Part shown: piece by piece, positions 26,397-39,071 of the stretch
How positions within the stretch are numbered: the first letter of the stretch is position 1
How the letters are laid out: each line of letters begins with the position of its first letter
Source: Baylisascaris procyonis
Taxonomy: Eukaryota > Nematoda > Chromadorea > Rhabditida > Ascarididae
Direction of reading: 5' to 3'
Assembly: GCA_037389465.1 (NCBI GenBank)
Contig: JAZARR010000146.1
Span: 1,984,001 to 2,048,000, forward strand
Length of the DNA: 64,000 bases
Notes under the pieces: generated by a model
Database searches by the model: none
Told to the model about the DNA's origin: nothing
The model's input: only the letters and a program-made list of their open reading frames with translations
Program-made: the position numbers and the translations under genes

Positions 26397-26435
26397 TTTT
26401 ATTTATTTATTTATTTATTTATTTATTTTTTTTTG
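26397..26435. repeat. (TTTA)n tract running into poly-T and GA repeat
   Basis: About seven TTTA units, then a T run and GAGA repeats up to about 26454. Simple-sequence DNA with no coding signal. Confidence 0.9.
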
Positions 26436-27633
26436 AGAGAGAGAGACAGAGAGATTCTTTTGATCAGCACGAATGCAAGAGCGCATCTTGTGCCGATTAC
26501 TTTGGCATGCTTTTTCAATTGTTGTTCTCAGAAGTGTTTTCAGAGATTTCTTTGAGTATGCCGGCTTTTGCAACATTACAAATTTTATATCCATAAAAAC
26601 GGCATCCATTTCCAAAGAAAAATATTGTAATGATGTTAGATCAGTCGAATCTGATGCTTCTTTTTGAGCGTTGAATTTGGTGCTTCATTGTTAATGTTTA
26701 ATCCTATAATTCTTTTCGTAAGTTTGATCTGACGTTTTATCTTAACGGTTTTTTAAATCCATTATTGACCTGTTCAATGTATAAACTTTACCTTTGCTTA
26801 CCTTATCATCATTGAGAAGGTAACAGTAAGAAACATACGCAAAAGGAGGCTGATAACGACGTTATTGTGCAACGTTCATAACACCAATTTACTTCTGTCA
26901 ATGAAACCTCTTTATGGTCGATATGGGTCTTTACTTTTCGATTCCATTCGCAATTCAGTATAACTTTAGAAATAGCACTCATTTAGAAATCACATAAAAA
27001 AGACTATATGATGTGAGCAAGACTATAATAAATGAACGTATGAAGAAGCAAAGTAAGTTGATCTGAATAATTCTATAAGTGAATAGTTTCTCTAAAGGTT
27101 TGAATGCCATACAGTTGTTCCAAATCTTGAAAAATTAAACGATTAAAGGTGATTTTGATTTGTGCTCCTGCAAGGTGTACATCGTGAAAATGCGAGCGTA
27201 ATGGATCGCACAGGTGGTGCAGATGAATAGCTGCGTATTGCTAATACCCTTACTGTACATTTTGAGAGAAAAATAAACATAAAAAGTAATTAACCATGCT
27301 GGTAGATGTAACTCTTTCGTGAAAACTATGCATATTTTGGGCATTTTTGTCGTCATTCATAAAGAAAATTGTTGCGTTTTGCAGTGCTTTTGCCGCCGCT
27401 TGATCGGTCAGATTAGAGAGAATGGAACGCGTTTAGCACCAATTATTTTCAGTTAAGTAATTTATACATGGTGAAGATTTATGGAGTATTCAGACAATAA
27501 GTTCTTTTAATTTCGTTCCCTTCTTCCTTAGTTGTTGAAAGTCTATAAGGTGCATTTTGGTATCGCAAAAATGAGCACAATTTAGCGTTATAAGTAGATG
27601 ATTAAATAAATTCCACAGGAGAAATTGAAAATA

Positions 27634-30600
27634 TCAAACGTTTTCGGATGCTTCTTTCTCTAATACAGCTTCCATCGGCACAGGTTGATGTGTGCGTGAC
27701 TTTCGCTCCCGCCACAGAATTATGATCACTACGACGATGCAAGCTATTATGCTCACTGCACCTAATTTCGCCGCAACACTGAAAGCCATCATCACTCCAT
27801 ACCAGTCGGCTAGTTTACCTGAACATTTAAATCGTTATCGATGGCATGATGCAAATGAGTGCATCAATTGATCCATATTGTGCCTATGTTGTTGAAACAA
27901 TTAATTTGATATCTAACGCTTAACAATCACCGATCAGCATTCTGTAATGCTGAAGCAATGAATGCTTAAGAATCTGAGAAAAGTTTTAATCTAAAGATTT
28001 AATTCAGCACAGTGCGGTGTTTTGCATCATTCGAGGCGCATAGATCCAATAGTGCGATCCGCCAATATATGAGGATTTATGTCTGAATTTTTGACTTTGG
28101 AAATTGTGATTCGAAACTGCAGATCGCAAAAGGCGACAACATGATGCGGCGAAAGCAACAGGTGAATAGGGGCACCCACCAGCTTCCTGAGCAAATGGAA
28201 GCATACAAACATCCGACGAAATTCTACTTCCCGTTTCAATTACGAAATGGTACTTGCATGAAATAGTATTTGAAAAACTCCTCTACTGTTGACGCTTGTT
28301 GATTGCAAAATGCAGTGATCCATTTGCTGAACTTTTTTTTTTTGAAAACTTCAGCATTGTCTGACAATTAGTGTTTTTCATTTGACACGAGTTTGATTAT
28401 TTCAGAGTCAGGAACCACAATATTAATCGCAATTAAGGGAATGCCTAAGCGATATTCTAGAAATTCAACTGAAAAACTATACGAAAAGAAAAGAAACAGC
28501 CGAAGTGTTGCATGAGTAGGATTTCGAGAGATTTGATTGAAAAAAAAAAGCGCTCAGAGTGAGATTTAGCTATTTACAAAAAATAACTTCTATTAGCCAT
28601 AAAAGACAAAAGTTCTATTTAAAATTATTAACGCTGCATTTACATATGACATTATTAATGAAAATTTAGCGATTCACATGACAATGCGTTACTGCCTTGA
28701 ATCGTTCATCTCATATCTATCAATATTACTTAGGCATCTTAATGAACATCGAAAATATTTTGTAGTGTAACGACCAATCAATTAAGAAGAATGGAAATCG
28801 TAAAAGCGTTAACGGTAGTCGGACTAAAGTATTATCAATCTGAATGAAATGTTGCTAAATTAGAACTCTTTAAAGATTTACCTATGAACATAGCGACGAA
28901 TCCAGCAAGTCCATTTATGAGATTTGTGTATCCAAATGCGGCAGGTAGTTGCTCTGCTCCTGAGATAGAAAGCAGAAAAGGAGGCAACGAAACCGAATAC
29001 ATCCCTATCCCGAAACCTGACAGAATATTGTGCACCAAGAACTGAAAAAGCATTTCTCGCTCGACTAGCGGATAAGGATGAATGCAAATATGAGTATTTT
29101 TAGGGTCAAAGACTATGGACACAAAATTCCGCACTTCTTGATTCCTTTTGAGCTGCTGGGGAAAAAAAAAACAGCGGACACACATATACGAACAGACGGG
29201 TCGGTCTAGTCAATAGTGCGTTTAATGTGCAAAAACACACAAGAAGTAATGAATAAGTCTTAGAGTTCACACAAAATAATTCCTCTTTCGTCTTCTAAGC
29301 CATTTTATGTCGAAGCTCTTCTTAGTAAACATCCTCCCTATTGAAACCACTCCCCACTTTCCATCCTTCATAAAGTCACTTCGCTTATGATAAAGGCGAA
29401 TGAGATTCTGTCAAAACGACGGTGCGATTTAAGCACGTGTTGCCGAATAGTTCTGCAAGTATGCGTCATCCTCTATTAGTAGATGGCTGAGGGAATGTTG
29501 TCTGAAAAGAGAAATTTCACTCGCCTGTGTAAATTGGTTGCAGAAAATGCCTGCAAACATACTGCCCTGGGCGATTGCATAACACAACAGCATGACAACC
29601 GCAATGTGCACCTTACCACTTCGAATAAGCAGCGTAGTTAAAACGCGACCAGCGATTGATGCAATCCCTTGCGAACTGAACACCGACGCAGCTGTGTCCC
29701 TTTAAATGAAACAGTGCCGCGGCAGTTGAGCGTCCAGCAATAGCTCACCTAGTAAGTGGTCACCACTTTAAGGCTTTCGCGGGCTTGCTTTAATATCACG
29801 TTTAACCGCTTGAAGTCGTCTTCAATTTTAACACCGCTTTTGTTATCCATTTCTGTGTTATCCATTATCCATTCCTCTGGATGCGGCAACTATTGAGGAA
29901 CCAATGAAGCTGCCTGGGTAAAGCGTCGAGAAATGCACTGATTTCTATTCTTAGATCACGTCATGCCCCAAAAATATGCATTCTTATGGAGGCAGTACCA
30001 ATTATTATACTGAGAAATGGCACCTTCAAATGCAAAGAGAGAATGGATCTCAGCGATTGAATGATATAATTATTTTGGTATAAATTTCGTCAACTGAGGG
30101 AGAAGAACGATGCACAATGAAATAGGGAAATGTTCGCAAATTTAAATATGAAATCAAACGAACAATGTTAATTGGCGACCAGAGTAGCATAGCATTTTGG
30201 AGAATTTGCAAAGATATAACGAAGCAACCTATCTCATCCCACAGATGACATTAAAGACTTCTTATTTTCCAGCATTTTAAAAGGAAACGAAATTCCTCCG
30301 TTCAAAAATTCCTCAATTTTTAGTTAGTTTCTTTAAGTCATACGAATTCTGTTGAAAAGGCTCACATAATCAAAAAAGGCCAACTGTTTCGCATGGACCT
30401 ACAAAAAGAGCCTTTCATTAAGCATGGACCTTCGATTTGCGATGAATGAATTCGAGGTAGTATGGGGCAGACGGAGAATTTTTGATCACGAGGGGGCGGG
30501 CTCCGTCAGAGAGCTGACAGCCCCCAAAAAAACTCGAGGAGCAAAAAATCAGGGCTTCCCGATGAGAGGCGATTTTCTTGGGACAGGCGCTCCGTCGGAA

Positions 30601-33600
30601 AGGTCAGGAAACTGCTTCTCCACTCTGACCCGGTCAGAGATCGGCGACATCTCACTTCTAGGAAGTAAGTTCAATTTATAGCCTAAGACTCAATAAACAG
30701 GTGCTATACCGCTTTAACCAATTCACACGGATCATTGGAAAAGCTCGTCGATATTTCGCCCACCTCTTACTTTTGCATTACTTGTCAAGATAGGAGGGGA
30801 GGGAAGAGAAGCAGTTCCCATTGTTAAGCACTCAATTTTAAATGAAATGGTCTGCTGCAGCGTTTCTCTCTGCACCATTCTATTGTACGACTTCTCTAGT
30901 TCCTTTCCTCAATGTTCGCAAACCTCACGCGCTTCCTAAGCATCTCAGCAACACCTTTCCTGCTAGGGTTAAGGACGCGCTTCCGACGTTGTAGCGTGGT
31001 CGTTGTAGGATTGAGGTAGGTGGTTGTTGGTATGAAATGCTGGGTAGTTGTTGGTGTGGGTGTGAGCGTAGGGTAATGTCCAGTTGTGGAAGATTCAGGA
31101 ATGCGAATGAAAAAATAGATTTGGAATAGTTACAATAAGTGGCAAACCTGTCGATTCCACTTTCTACCATCAGTGGCACCTCGAAGATATAATAGGAGAT
31201 GCAAAGACTGGCTGCAAAGAACACAGCAATAAGTTGAATGAGGAATTCCGGTATTCTTAGAACCTATAAAAAGCATAATATTGGTGATCTCGTCATATCT
31301 CTTCATTCTCTATACATCTCCACTCCCATGCTAGGGATTCAATTGCACGTGGCATCCATCTTGAATAACCAATCTTCATGTTTTGCGGAAAAATATTGAT
31401 GCATTTGAAGTAAGAAATTTTTTCAAGGAGTATATGGCTAATATCAGATTTCGAGATGAAAGTACTCTCAGATTAGACGATGAGGTGCTTTCTTTCGAAG
31501 ATGATGGCGTTTGCGATTTTAGACCTTCAATTGATCCCATTTTTGGTTTGATCAAACAACTGCAGATGATGTTTTGTTTTTATGATCAAAATTTATATTA
31601 TATTTGTTAGAAAGAAAAAAAAATGCAACGACATACTTTGATGCCAAGGAATTGAGCAACTTGATTGTCCTCTATTTTTTTCATTTTTCGTTTAATCGGT
31701 AGTGCAAGTAGTATGCAACATAAAAATATGATTGCAATAACTCTCCATGATGCTCGCCAAGATAACTGAAATAAAAATTCTCCTCTTTTTTTTTAAATTG
31801 AAGAACGAAATAAAACACTCAAAATTTTTGAAAGATTCTCAATGAAAAATTCCAAAGGATCGAAATTTGCTCATTAATCGAAATTTATAGAATCTACACA
31901 ATATGATAGTCTCTTGTAATGTATATTAATCTATTCAGAATTAATAACGAACTATTAATCGCAACTTATTTATTATTTATTGCATCCATTTGTATTAGTC
32001 AATAAACAATAATATTTAAGAGTTTATTATTGTTGGTTGAGGTGCAACAGTAAAGATAGTTATTATTACAACAATAACTAATAAACGTAATTTTAATAAT
32101 TCAAGGAGGCTCAATGGAAAATAACAAAGAATAGAAATTTGAAGAATCAAAACACGTACTTCAAAGGTCTTTGACATATTCAAATGTGAGATTGGTCAAA
32201 CTTATTGCTATTGATGTGAACGGTGACTCTTATATGTGTAGGTTGATTTTAATTCGCAGTAATTGTTGTGAAAGATTTTTGCTCATTGCTATATGTAAAT
32301 TTTTTGAAGAATTTTCATCGTTCAGTTATTTCGTTATTGGTGAACTCATAAGTTTACCAATGTCCTAAAGTATGAAAAATAATTAATAGGCTAAGGAAGG
32401 AATATTTGTGGTTTGAAACACTTGTTGCTGCATAACAATCCTGAAAAATGCTGTATTTTCAACGCTACAGTGGCAGAACTCGCGTTGCCACCAACTTGAT
32501 TCCTTCAGTGCTTCCTACATTTTCCACATGAGCGGGGGAGGGAAAGACGGGGAAACGAAGCGAAAATGGTCGAGCACCTAATATCTCACTACACAGTGAC
32601 TTGGATTTCGTATATGCTTTAGCTTTGAAAACGATGCTCAAAGTAAAGGTTCTCAAAAGTGTACCTATTTGTCATCTTATAGCTAATTGGCAATACAACA
32701 GAAAATTCCTTCGTTGATAAATTTTCTTGTTATCGCGCATTTAACTGTGTTATCGATTAAAGAGAGGGCATTCATTGATAACGCACCAAATTGTTGAGGT
32801 GATTTAGAATATGGGCGAATAGGAATTGTCCGATGCCTGGTCCGATAAAAATCAACGCCATTATAAAATCGCGATTTTTCAAAAAATATTCGCATTGTAC
32901 CGAAACGATTGCAGTTCGAATCACACCACAGCCAATCCCTTAAAAGAGAAACTGAAAAATTCTTTCAAATAAGTGCTTTCTCTAGATTTTTTTTTTTTGT
33001 ACTTGCATTTTGAAATGCACATACATCAGCAAAATTGCGAATTGTATTTGCTATCAATAGACAATTTTATAGAATAAACAATACTGTGGGAAACTAAACA
33101 GCACTTCACTATCTGTGCAAGAGAGTAATATTGAGAGAACAAAAGGATTGCTGTTAAAAAAAAAATTTTTTTTCTTATTTTTTGTCAGCTTTTTTTGCTA
33201 CTCATTCACAAATATCATATTTAATAGAGCGTACAATTTGTATCTGATAGAGTATTGAATATAGCAGTTCTTTCGATTGCTGATAAAGCCTTTAGTTGAT
33301 AAGATAAGATATGAATGCATTTAAGATAGCTTTTAATATCTTTGCTCGATATTTCAAAATTGAAATCCAAATTGACACATCTTAAGGGAGTGAAATTTTC
33401 TCCACTCACAACGTGCATCATTCGTATTTATTTATTTTCATGAACCTCATAAAAAATTGGCGTCTCGAAGAATTGTGCATATAATTTTTCAACATCGTTT
33501 ACATGAAAATTTTGAACGATCCGATTATATTGCACAACAGTTGAATGTGCTTAACAAGTTTTTCAGCGAAATCAAATCTAAACAACTCTTCCACCCCTGT

Positions 33601-35961
33601 TATCGGATTTTGAATATGATTTTATAGAATTCGAGTGGACATAATTTAATGAAGTAGATATTACCTTCGAAAGAAATCCTACAATAGAAATCAAGAAAAT
33701 GAAGTTCGAACCGATGCATGAAGATGGTGGGCAGTACACCTAGTAATTAATAATTATTATCCCTTGCAAATTCAACAATCATTGGTAAGTGTTCATTTTA
33801 GTCTCGAAAAAAAGTCCTTCTAGAAGTAACTGAAGTATTTTATTTTATATGCGAGTATTTACCACAGACCTACCGATTACAACTGAGATTCCAATAATAA
33901 GGAAAATCGAGGAACTCAGTGAGACGAGCACAAATCCTGATCCTGTAACCAATGCACCAACCGATATACTCAGACGTGCACCCAATAGGTGATATAAGAC
34001 TGCTGCCAATGGGCCTGAAACGACATTTATACTATCCTTTCTATATTTCAAGAAAATTGAAGCATATCATTTTGAATATAGGAATTTGTGCATTTATCAT
34101 AAATCTTATATTATTGTTTCCTCAAGCGAGGTATTGAATGCAATATAACTTCTATGAAGTAATTCTTTTGTTTGCTTTAGAACACTTGTCGATTGAATTT
34201 CAATCACATTAAGCGTAAAAAGGCAATAAATTGAAAATGCGGCGTTTGCATAATTTCTTCACGAAATTGGATAGTTGAGCAAATTTTGAGGCAAAATATT
34301 TTCTCCCCGTAACGAATACAGTCCTCAATTTTGTAAGTAAAGTAAAAAAATAGCCAACATCACTATTCATTTTCATGATCCGTTTTAATCTTTTGCTAAA
34401 AAACTTATTCAGCATTAAATCGGTGCCTATAATATTATTTATTCACTTTCGTTTAGACGAATGTTTTGCAAATCTGCGAAATAGTATTTCATCAGCAAAT
34501 CTATGGAGTGCATTGAAACGTTAACAGTTCAACATAAGTTGAAATCATTGTTGTAGTTTTTAGAATAGTGAAATGGTTATTGCCTACATAAGAGTTTTTC
34601 ACTCTTAACTAGCGCTTTCTCTTTATCTTCCTATGCGAAGTTTTCCCATGCAACTTTTTAAAGCTAAGCTTTTCATAATAACAGGCTCAGATAGGTAGTA
34701 ATGTTTATGTTAGATATTATTAAATTGTATAGCTTCTAAACAAGAGATGTAATTAATTATTTCTGAAAGTACTGATAAAATTCGTATGTTGCAAAGGTAT
34801 AATTTTGGTGACTCATTCAACCTCAATATGACCCTCTCCCCCCCGCACATAACCCTCCCCCCCTCTCCTCCTCGAATTCTTTTAACAACGAATTGGTGTC
34901 GACTCTTTTATCTACTGACTGCGACGATAAAACTGAAATTCATCGGAGGTTGTCGGTAAGCGTCACTGCGTTCGAGCGAAAATATTTGATCCGCTTAAGA
35001 CCTACTACGTTGTTCATTTTTGTTCATAGAACGTGAAGAGATGTGCCAAAGACGCTTATCATCAACAATTATATCAGAAGTGCATTAGCAGAGACGATTC
35101 GATTCATGCTTCACAAACGTACGTTTATCATCTCGCATCTCAATGAAAAGTGCATCCTATGTAAGAAAATTTGCTTCTTTCGCACACTGAAAAACGAATA
35201 CGAACTTCAACGAAGGAATGCAAAGTGATTTCTTTTCTGTTATATTACCCTCATAGAGTTCGCATCTTCTGCTTGTGCGTTTGTGTGCAAATGTGTGTGA
35301 AGTTCCCTATTTGTTAACTCAAGAGCTACGAATCTAGAGTTACGAAATCAGATAGATTTAAGCCTTTAATATCAACTTTCAAGTTCGTTCGATCATCTCC
35401 ATAGCCGTTTGAACACATATCTGCGATTCGAATGCATTTTCTAATCGAATATTACGCTCAACGGATCTGAAAAAAATTTCCCGCACGCTCTATTTCATTC
35501 GCCGGCCACAATATGACTTGCACTTAGTACACCATTAATGAAGTACACTCAAATACCATAAAATGAGGGATGCAGAGCATCAACAAAGCGCGAAATTTGC
35601 AAATATATCGAAGAATGCGGTGCTTCATCCTTCTCAATCGGCCTCGTGCCGAAACCTTGAGAACGTGTCATTGTCGTTGATTAGGCCCCTGAACAGGTGT
35701 TTCCGAACACAAATTTATCTTCAGAAGAATTTCAATAAGGTGCCAAATAAAACAGCGATTACCTGAGAGAAGGCTGGCGGCATTTATGACAGCAATAACA
35801 GTTGAGAACGTGCTTTTCGACCATCTCAAATCCTCTTGAAACGAGTTGAAATGAATGACAAGCATTGGTCGAATACCTCCTTCGATGAGGAGTATTAGGA
35901 AACCGCTTGCTGCAACCCACCAATGATACCATTCGCTACGTGTCTGCTGCGAGTCGACCAT
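27634..35961 (-). CDS. Monocarboxylate-transporter-like MFS carrier (SLC16-type)
   Basis: A membrane carrier of the major facilitator superfamily; transport of monocarboxylates or similar solutes is family knowledge, not seen. Eight minus-strand exons give 418 residues in unbroken phase: 35763-35961, 33874-34014, 32787-32938, 31637-31765, 31148-31263, 29525-29699, 28882-29041, 27634-27818. Seen: WYHWWVAASGFLILLIEGG (TM1), GPLAAVLYHLLGARLSISVG (TM2-3), IGIGCGVIRTAIVSVQCEYF (TM4, with the [YF]F-x-x-[RK] turn), GPGIGQFLF, a hydrophilic central loop (KRKMKKIEDNQVAQFL), SQGIASIAGRVLTTLL, GFGIGMYSVSLPPFLLSISG, and GKLADWYGVMMAFSVAA. That is the usual 12-helix plan. The substrate is unknown. The N-terminal DG-[GS]-W-GW signature of SLC16 is replaced. 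The 29525 exon seems to use a GC donor (CAG then GCGAGT). Its first exon lies inside an intron of a plus-strand gene. Confidence 0.85.
30463..30665. other. GC-rich intronic segment with nested hairpins
   Basis: A GC-rich block in the 29700-31147 intron of the transporter. It holds a GGGCT...GTCAG-AGAG-CTGAC-AGCCC hairpin and, further on, CTGACCCGGTCAG. The block is also open on the plus strand (30424-30681), without recognisable similarity. A small repeat insertion is one explanation. Confidence 0.35.
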
Positions 35962-36650
35962 CGCCTACAAACTTCCTTTTCCGGCCGCTTGTAAAAATTC
36001 CATAAAAATGGGGATACAAGAACCCATGACAATGCTTGATTATGGAAGAATAAATTGAGTAAAAACGTTTGTTAATCTCTATGCTGTATAGATTGGAAAC
36101 AACAACCACTACAAAATTTCACGCATAGATGAGCACAGTCCACACTAAGTATTACTTCGTTTTAAAAATTTCCCACTATACTGTCTATTTTGCATAAGAT
36201 TTCAGTGACCGATCGTCGAGTATTTGGGAGTTAGTGGGTAGAAACTTTTGCCAGCTTTCGGTGGATGACGACTTCATTGTGACAGTTAGCCAGCAGGTAA
36301 GCTATTTTGTGAATTTAGGAACGTGACATGACTTTTCGCGCAGCCTTCTTAAATCGAGCATTCATGTCATTTGTTGCATTAAAAGATTGCTCTGAACTAA
36401 AGTCCAATCGAAATTTTTTTTTTTTCGCATAATGCAGCCCACCGAACCGATTCGTTTGAACCATTTTCTTTGATGGTCCAAAGCTAAAAATTGAATAGGT
36501 TGATTAAAAGCTCAAGAGCTGAAGCATTCAGCAAGCAAACGCTATAAACGGATCGGCGAACGGTTTTACGATCTAATTTCACAAAGTGCCAATTCGACAA
36601 TCACCCAACGCTTCGTGCGCAACTACAAAGTGCATAGTGGATCAGAATAA
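34828..36650 (+). CDS. Unrecognised small gene interleaved with the transporter
   Basis: Four plus-strand exons chained by phase: one ending at 34955 (donor gtaagc), then 35030-35118 (acceptor ttcatag, donor gtacgt), 36206-36296 (acceptor tttcag, donor gtaagc) and a last exon from 36519 or 36525 to the TAA at 36648-36650. Joins are phase 0, phase 2 (AC+T) and phase 0, with no stop. Readable pieces are ELVSTLLSTDCDDKTEIHRR, VKRCAKDAYHQQLYQKC, SIWELVGRNFCQLSVDDDF and KRYKRIGERFYDLISQ. The protein is polar, about 160 residues, probably helical, with no membrane segment; I do not recognise the family. The first exon is uncertain. The only nearby ATG (34828) is out of frame by one base across a C-rich run, and no acceptor lies between. 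The transporter's first exon (35763-35961, minus) lies in this gene's 35119-36205 intron. Confidence 0.55.
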
Positions 36651-36824
36651 AAGATTGCTGTACGTTTGCTATATTTGCTCTACTAAATTGGTATATTTCT
36701 TTGAACACAACACCCAATTTTTCTAATCTAGTTTAAGATTTCCAAGAGGATAGCCTCATATTTAAGCTAGTGTTCTATATAGTTTGTTCTAAATCGGCAG
36801 CGTAATGAGTTTTCTGTTCAATGA

Positions 36825-36830
36825 AATAAA
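36825..36830 (+). terminator. Likely poly(A) signal of the 35-36.6 kb gene
   Basis: AATAAA about 175 bases after the stop. A second AATAAA overlaps the stop codon itself (36646-36651). The next gene converges from the right with its stop at 36896-36898, so the two 3' ends almost touch. Confidence 0.4.
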
Positions 36831-36895
36831 GTGATTTAAGAAAAAAAAGACAGTATATGTCTATTTGAAGGATTTCCTCACATAGACGTATGACG

Positions 36896-38591
36896 TTAGC
36901 TTGATTTCGAGGAAATGAATGATAGCTTCCACGAGAGGACCAATACCAGAGCAATGGTTTGTCTTGCTATCATCAACGGTAGAGGAATAAACCGTCGAAC
37001 ATGTGAACACACATAGAATACACTGCCAATTAAAGAGAAGTGTGATTCTTTTTATGTTATTTCAACAAAAGAGAGCCAAAAAAAAGTACAAGAACTCAAA
37101 AGCGAATTCCAATCAAATCTGCCGGCAATCGTCAAATTACCTATGATTATTTGCAACTCTCTCAAAAATATGAAAGTTTACTGACCCACTATCAATGTGG
37201 CAATGCTTTTGAGGAGAACTGAAAGACTATAATAAACAGTAAAAATATTCATAATTTTTTTATAACGGAATTGGGAAAATTCAATTAACAAAGAGACCTA
37301 ACGTTCGATGATGTCACTTATGATTTAATATAGACAAATTTCTACTTTGGAAAAAAAATCGAATAAAAAGCGCATAATTCGTTTAAAAAAAAAAACTTCG
37401 ATTTGAAAAAATAAATGAAATTAGAATTGAAAATACGTTGAAGTAATCCTTATCAAGCAATTCTCTTTATATTTCACAAAGAACTAGGAATGTCAACTCT
37501 ATGCGCGATGAGCGATAAAAATATTTCTTTGGAAATTATTGCAGTGCTTAAACGTTTCAAGTTGTTATCATCTAAACAATACGAACGATTTTAACGCTAA
37601 TCAAGCTAAAGGTGTGACGTCTTTCAAAAAAGTTGTTGTTATTTTATGCGGCGACGATCGTCACATATCATATAAAATATGATTAGCTTGAATGGCACCG
37701 GAAAAAAAAAATGTAAATATTGCTGTGTTAGTGCTCACTTGTGCACACCTTTCACCGATAGCACTTTATCAATCACATTATGCTCTTAAGTAACACGCCG
37801 TATTCGACTTACAAATCGCATCAAATTCACCGCAAACTCGCAGCATCATTTCAGTTTCCCATCTTGCAACTATAGATCTTTGCATACTGAATACCAACGT
37901 TGAATCCTGACCACTCACCTGATAATGGCATTAAGCATTCGGCAATGTGCCTGTCTACATACGACATAACACGCACGTAATCATGCACAAGCTTTTAAAA
38001 ATGAGCACATTATTGGGCATTACGGAGAGTATTCTGTGAATATGTGGAACTGAAAAATGTGCATTGAAAATTTCGGTGAATGGTGAGGGATGTGATAACG
38101 CTGATCATTATGCATAGTTCCGTTCGGTGGGGACAATGAATCGAAATTTCTGAGGGAAAACATCCAGAAAATAGACATATCACTATCAAAGTTTAGTGAG
38201 AAATGAAAGCGTTTTTTTGTTTTTAAATTAAAAATCAGTACAAATTTTTATATGTGAAAAACAACTCGAGAAAAAAGTCAACGTTACGAGAACGATCGCA
38301 TCGTCATGAACACATTTCTGATGAATTTGAAATAACGTGAGAATTGTAAACGATGGTTTATGCAGAGAAAAAAAAAATACAAAACTATCATAACAATCGA
38401 TATTCACAAAGAATTTTCCCGATATGATCTACTCTGGTCGTTGATACCAATGCCATCTATGATTAAAACGTGTGGCTGAAGTATTTCACTTTTTACAAGT
38501 AAGGTCACCACTTCTGGAAGTTGTAACTAAGTTCCGTCTATTACTGCACAAGCATATTACCTTCATCAGTGGGCAGTTCAGCACTTGCACA
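36896..38591 (-). CDS. Unrecognised minus-strand gene, exon chain partly resolved
   Basis: Four minus-strand exons chain in phase at the 3' end: 37919-37991, 37813-37869, 37182-37218 and 36896-37022 (stop). Pieces read HDYVRVMSYVDRHIAECL, ARWETEMMLRVCGEFDAI, LLKSIATLIVG and VRRFIPLPLMIARQ, with a hydrophobic C-terminal stretch. The 37870-37918 intron is only 49 bp. Upstream, 38561-38591 and 38408-38475 (PHVLIIDGIGINDQSRSYRE) also join in phase, and a frame near 38050-38150 could continue them. I could not connect that part cleanly to 37991, so the middle is open. No family is recognised and the function is unknown. Confidence 0.42.
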
Positions 38592-38605
38592 CTGATGAAA
38601 GTACT

Positions 38606-38705
38606 AAAACATCGATCTTTGCCAAACCAAACGAAACATCGATCGTTGCCAAACCAAACCCTAACGTTACCAAAACAAACGAAACATAAAACATCGATCT
38701 TTAAT
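38606..38705. repeat. Short tandem repeat (ACATCGATC / CCAAACCAAAC units)
   Basis: Imperfect units combining ACATCGATC, TTGCCAAACCAAAC and AACGAAAC recur three to four times over 100 bases. Both strands therefore appear open here, reading as repetitive HRSLPNQTK-type peptides on the plus strand. Confidence 0.7.
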
Positions 38706-39022
38706 ATTACATTGCGCAAACGCCCATGCGTTATGACGCAAAGCAGTAACAAAGAGTAGGATATACGAAATTAAACTTCTGTGTAGATTTACCGAATCCC
38801 CTCAATTATGACTCAAAATTTCATGATCACAGTACTAATTCATAGGCTTAGTTCAAGATTCGGTTCAATTCTACTGAAAGCGCTTTTTTGGCCATATGCT
38901 AAAATCAACTAGCAGAAACTTTGTGACGAAACAGTTCTAAAAAGCTTTTAATTTCAAGTCGAAAGCGGATCACTGAAACGAAGCCCCATAAAACTGGATT
39001 AATAGTGCGCTCGTGCGCTCAT

Positions 39023-39026
<4 letters not shown>

Positions 39027-39066
<40 letters not shown>
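39027..39066. repeat. (TA)n tract with CAACAATA/TATTGTTG arms
   Basis: About 19 TA copies bounded by CAACAA on the left and TTGTTG on the right, so the whole tract is self-complementary and could extrude as a cruciform. Confidence 0.9.

Positions 39067-39071
<5 letters not shown>

Larger units (their letters stand above)
22213..27633. other. Intergenic stretch between the PAF-AH start and the transporter 3' end
   Basis: Upstream of the PAF-AH start codon and downstream of the transporter stop, both on the minus strand. It is AT-rich with many A and T runs. The only items I single out are a cysteine-rich open frame at 24011-24286 and a (TTTA)n tract at 26397-26435 that runs into a GA-rich stretch. 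No other exon chain was found. Confidence 0.5.

Noticed and set aside
33661..33760. Possible extra minus-strand transporter exon between 32938 and 33874
   Set aside because: The direct join of 33874 to 32938 restores GISVVIG-IGCGVIR perfectly; inserting this stretch breaks the membrane helix.
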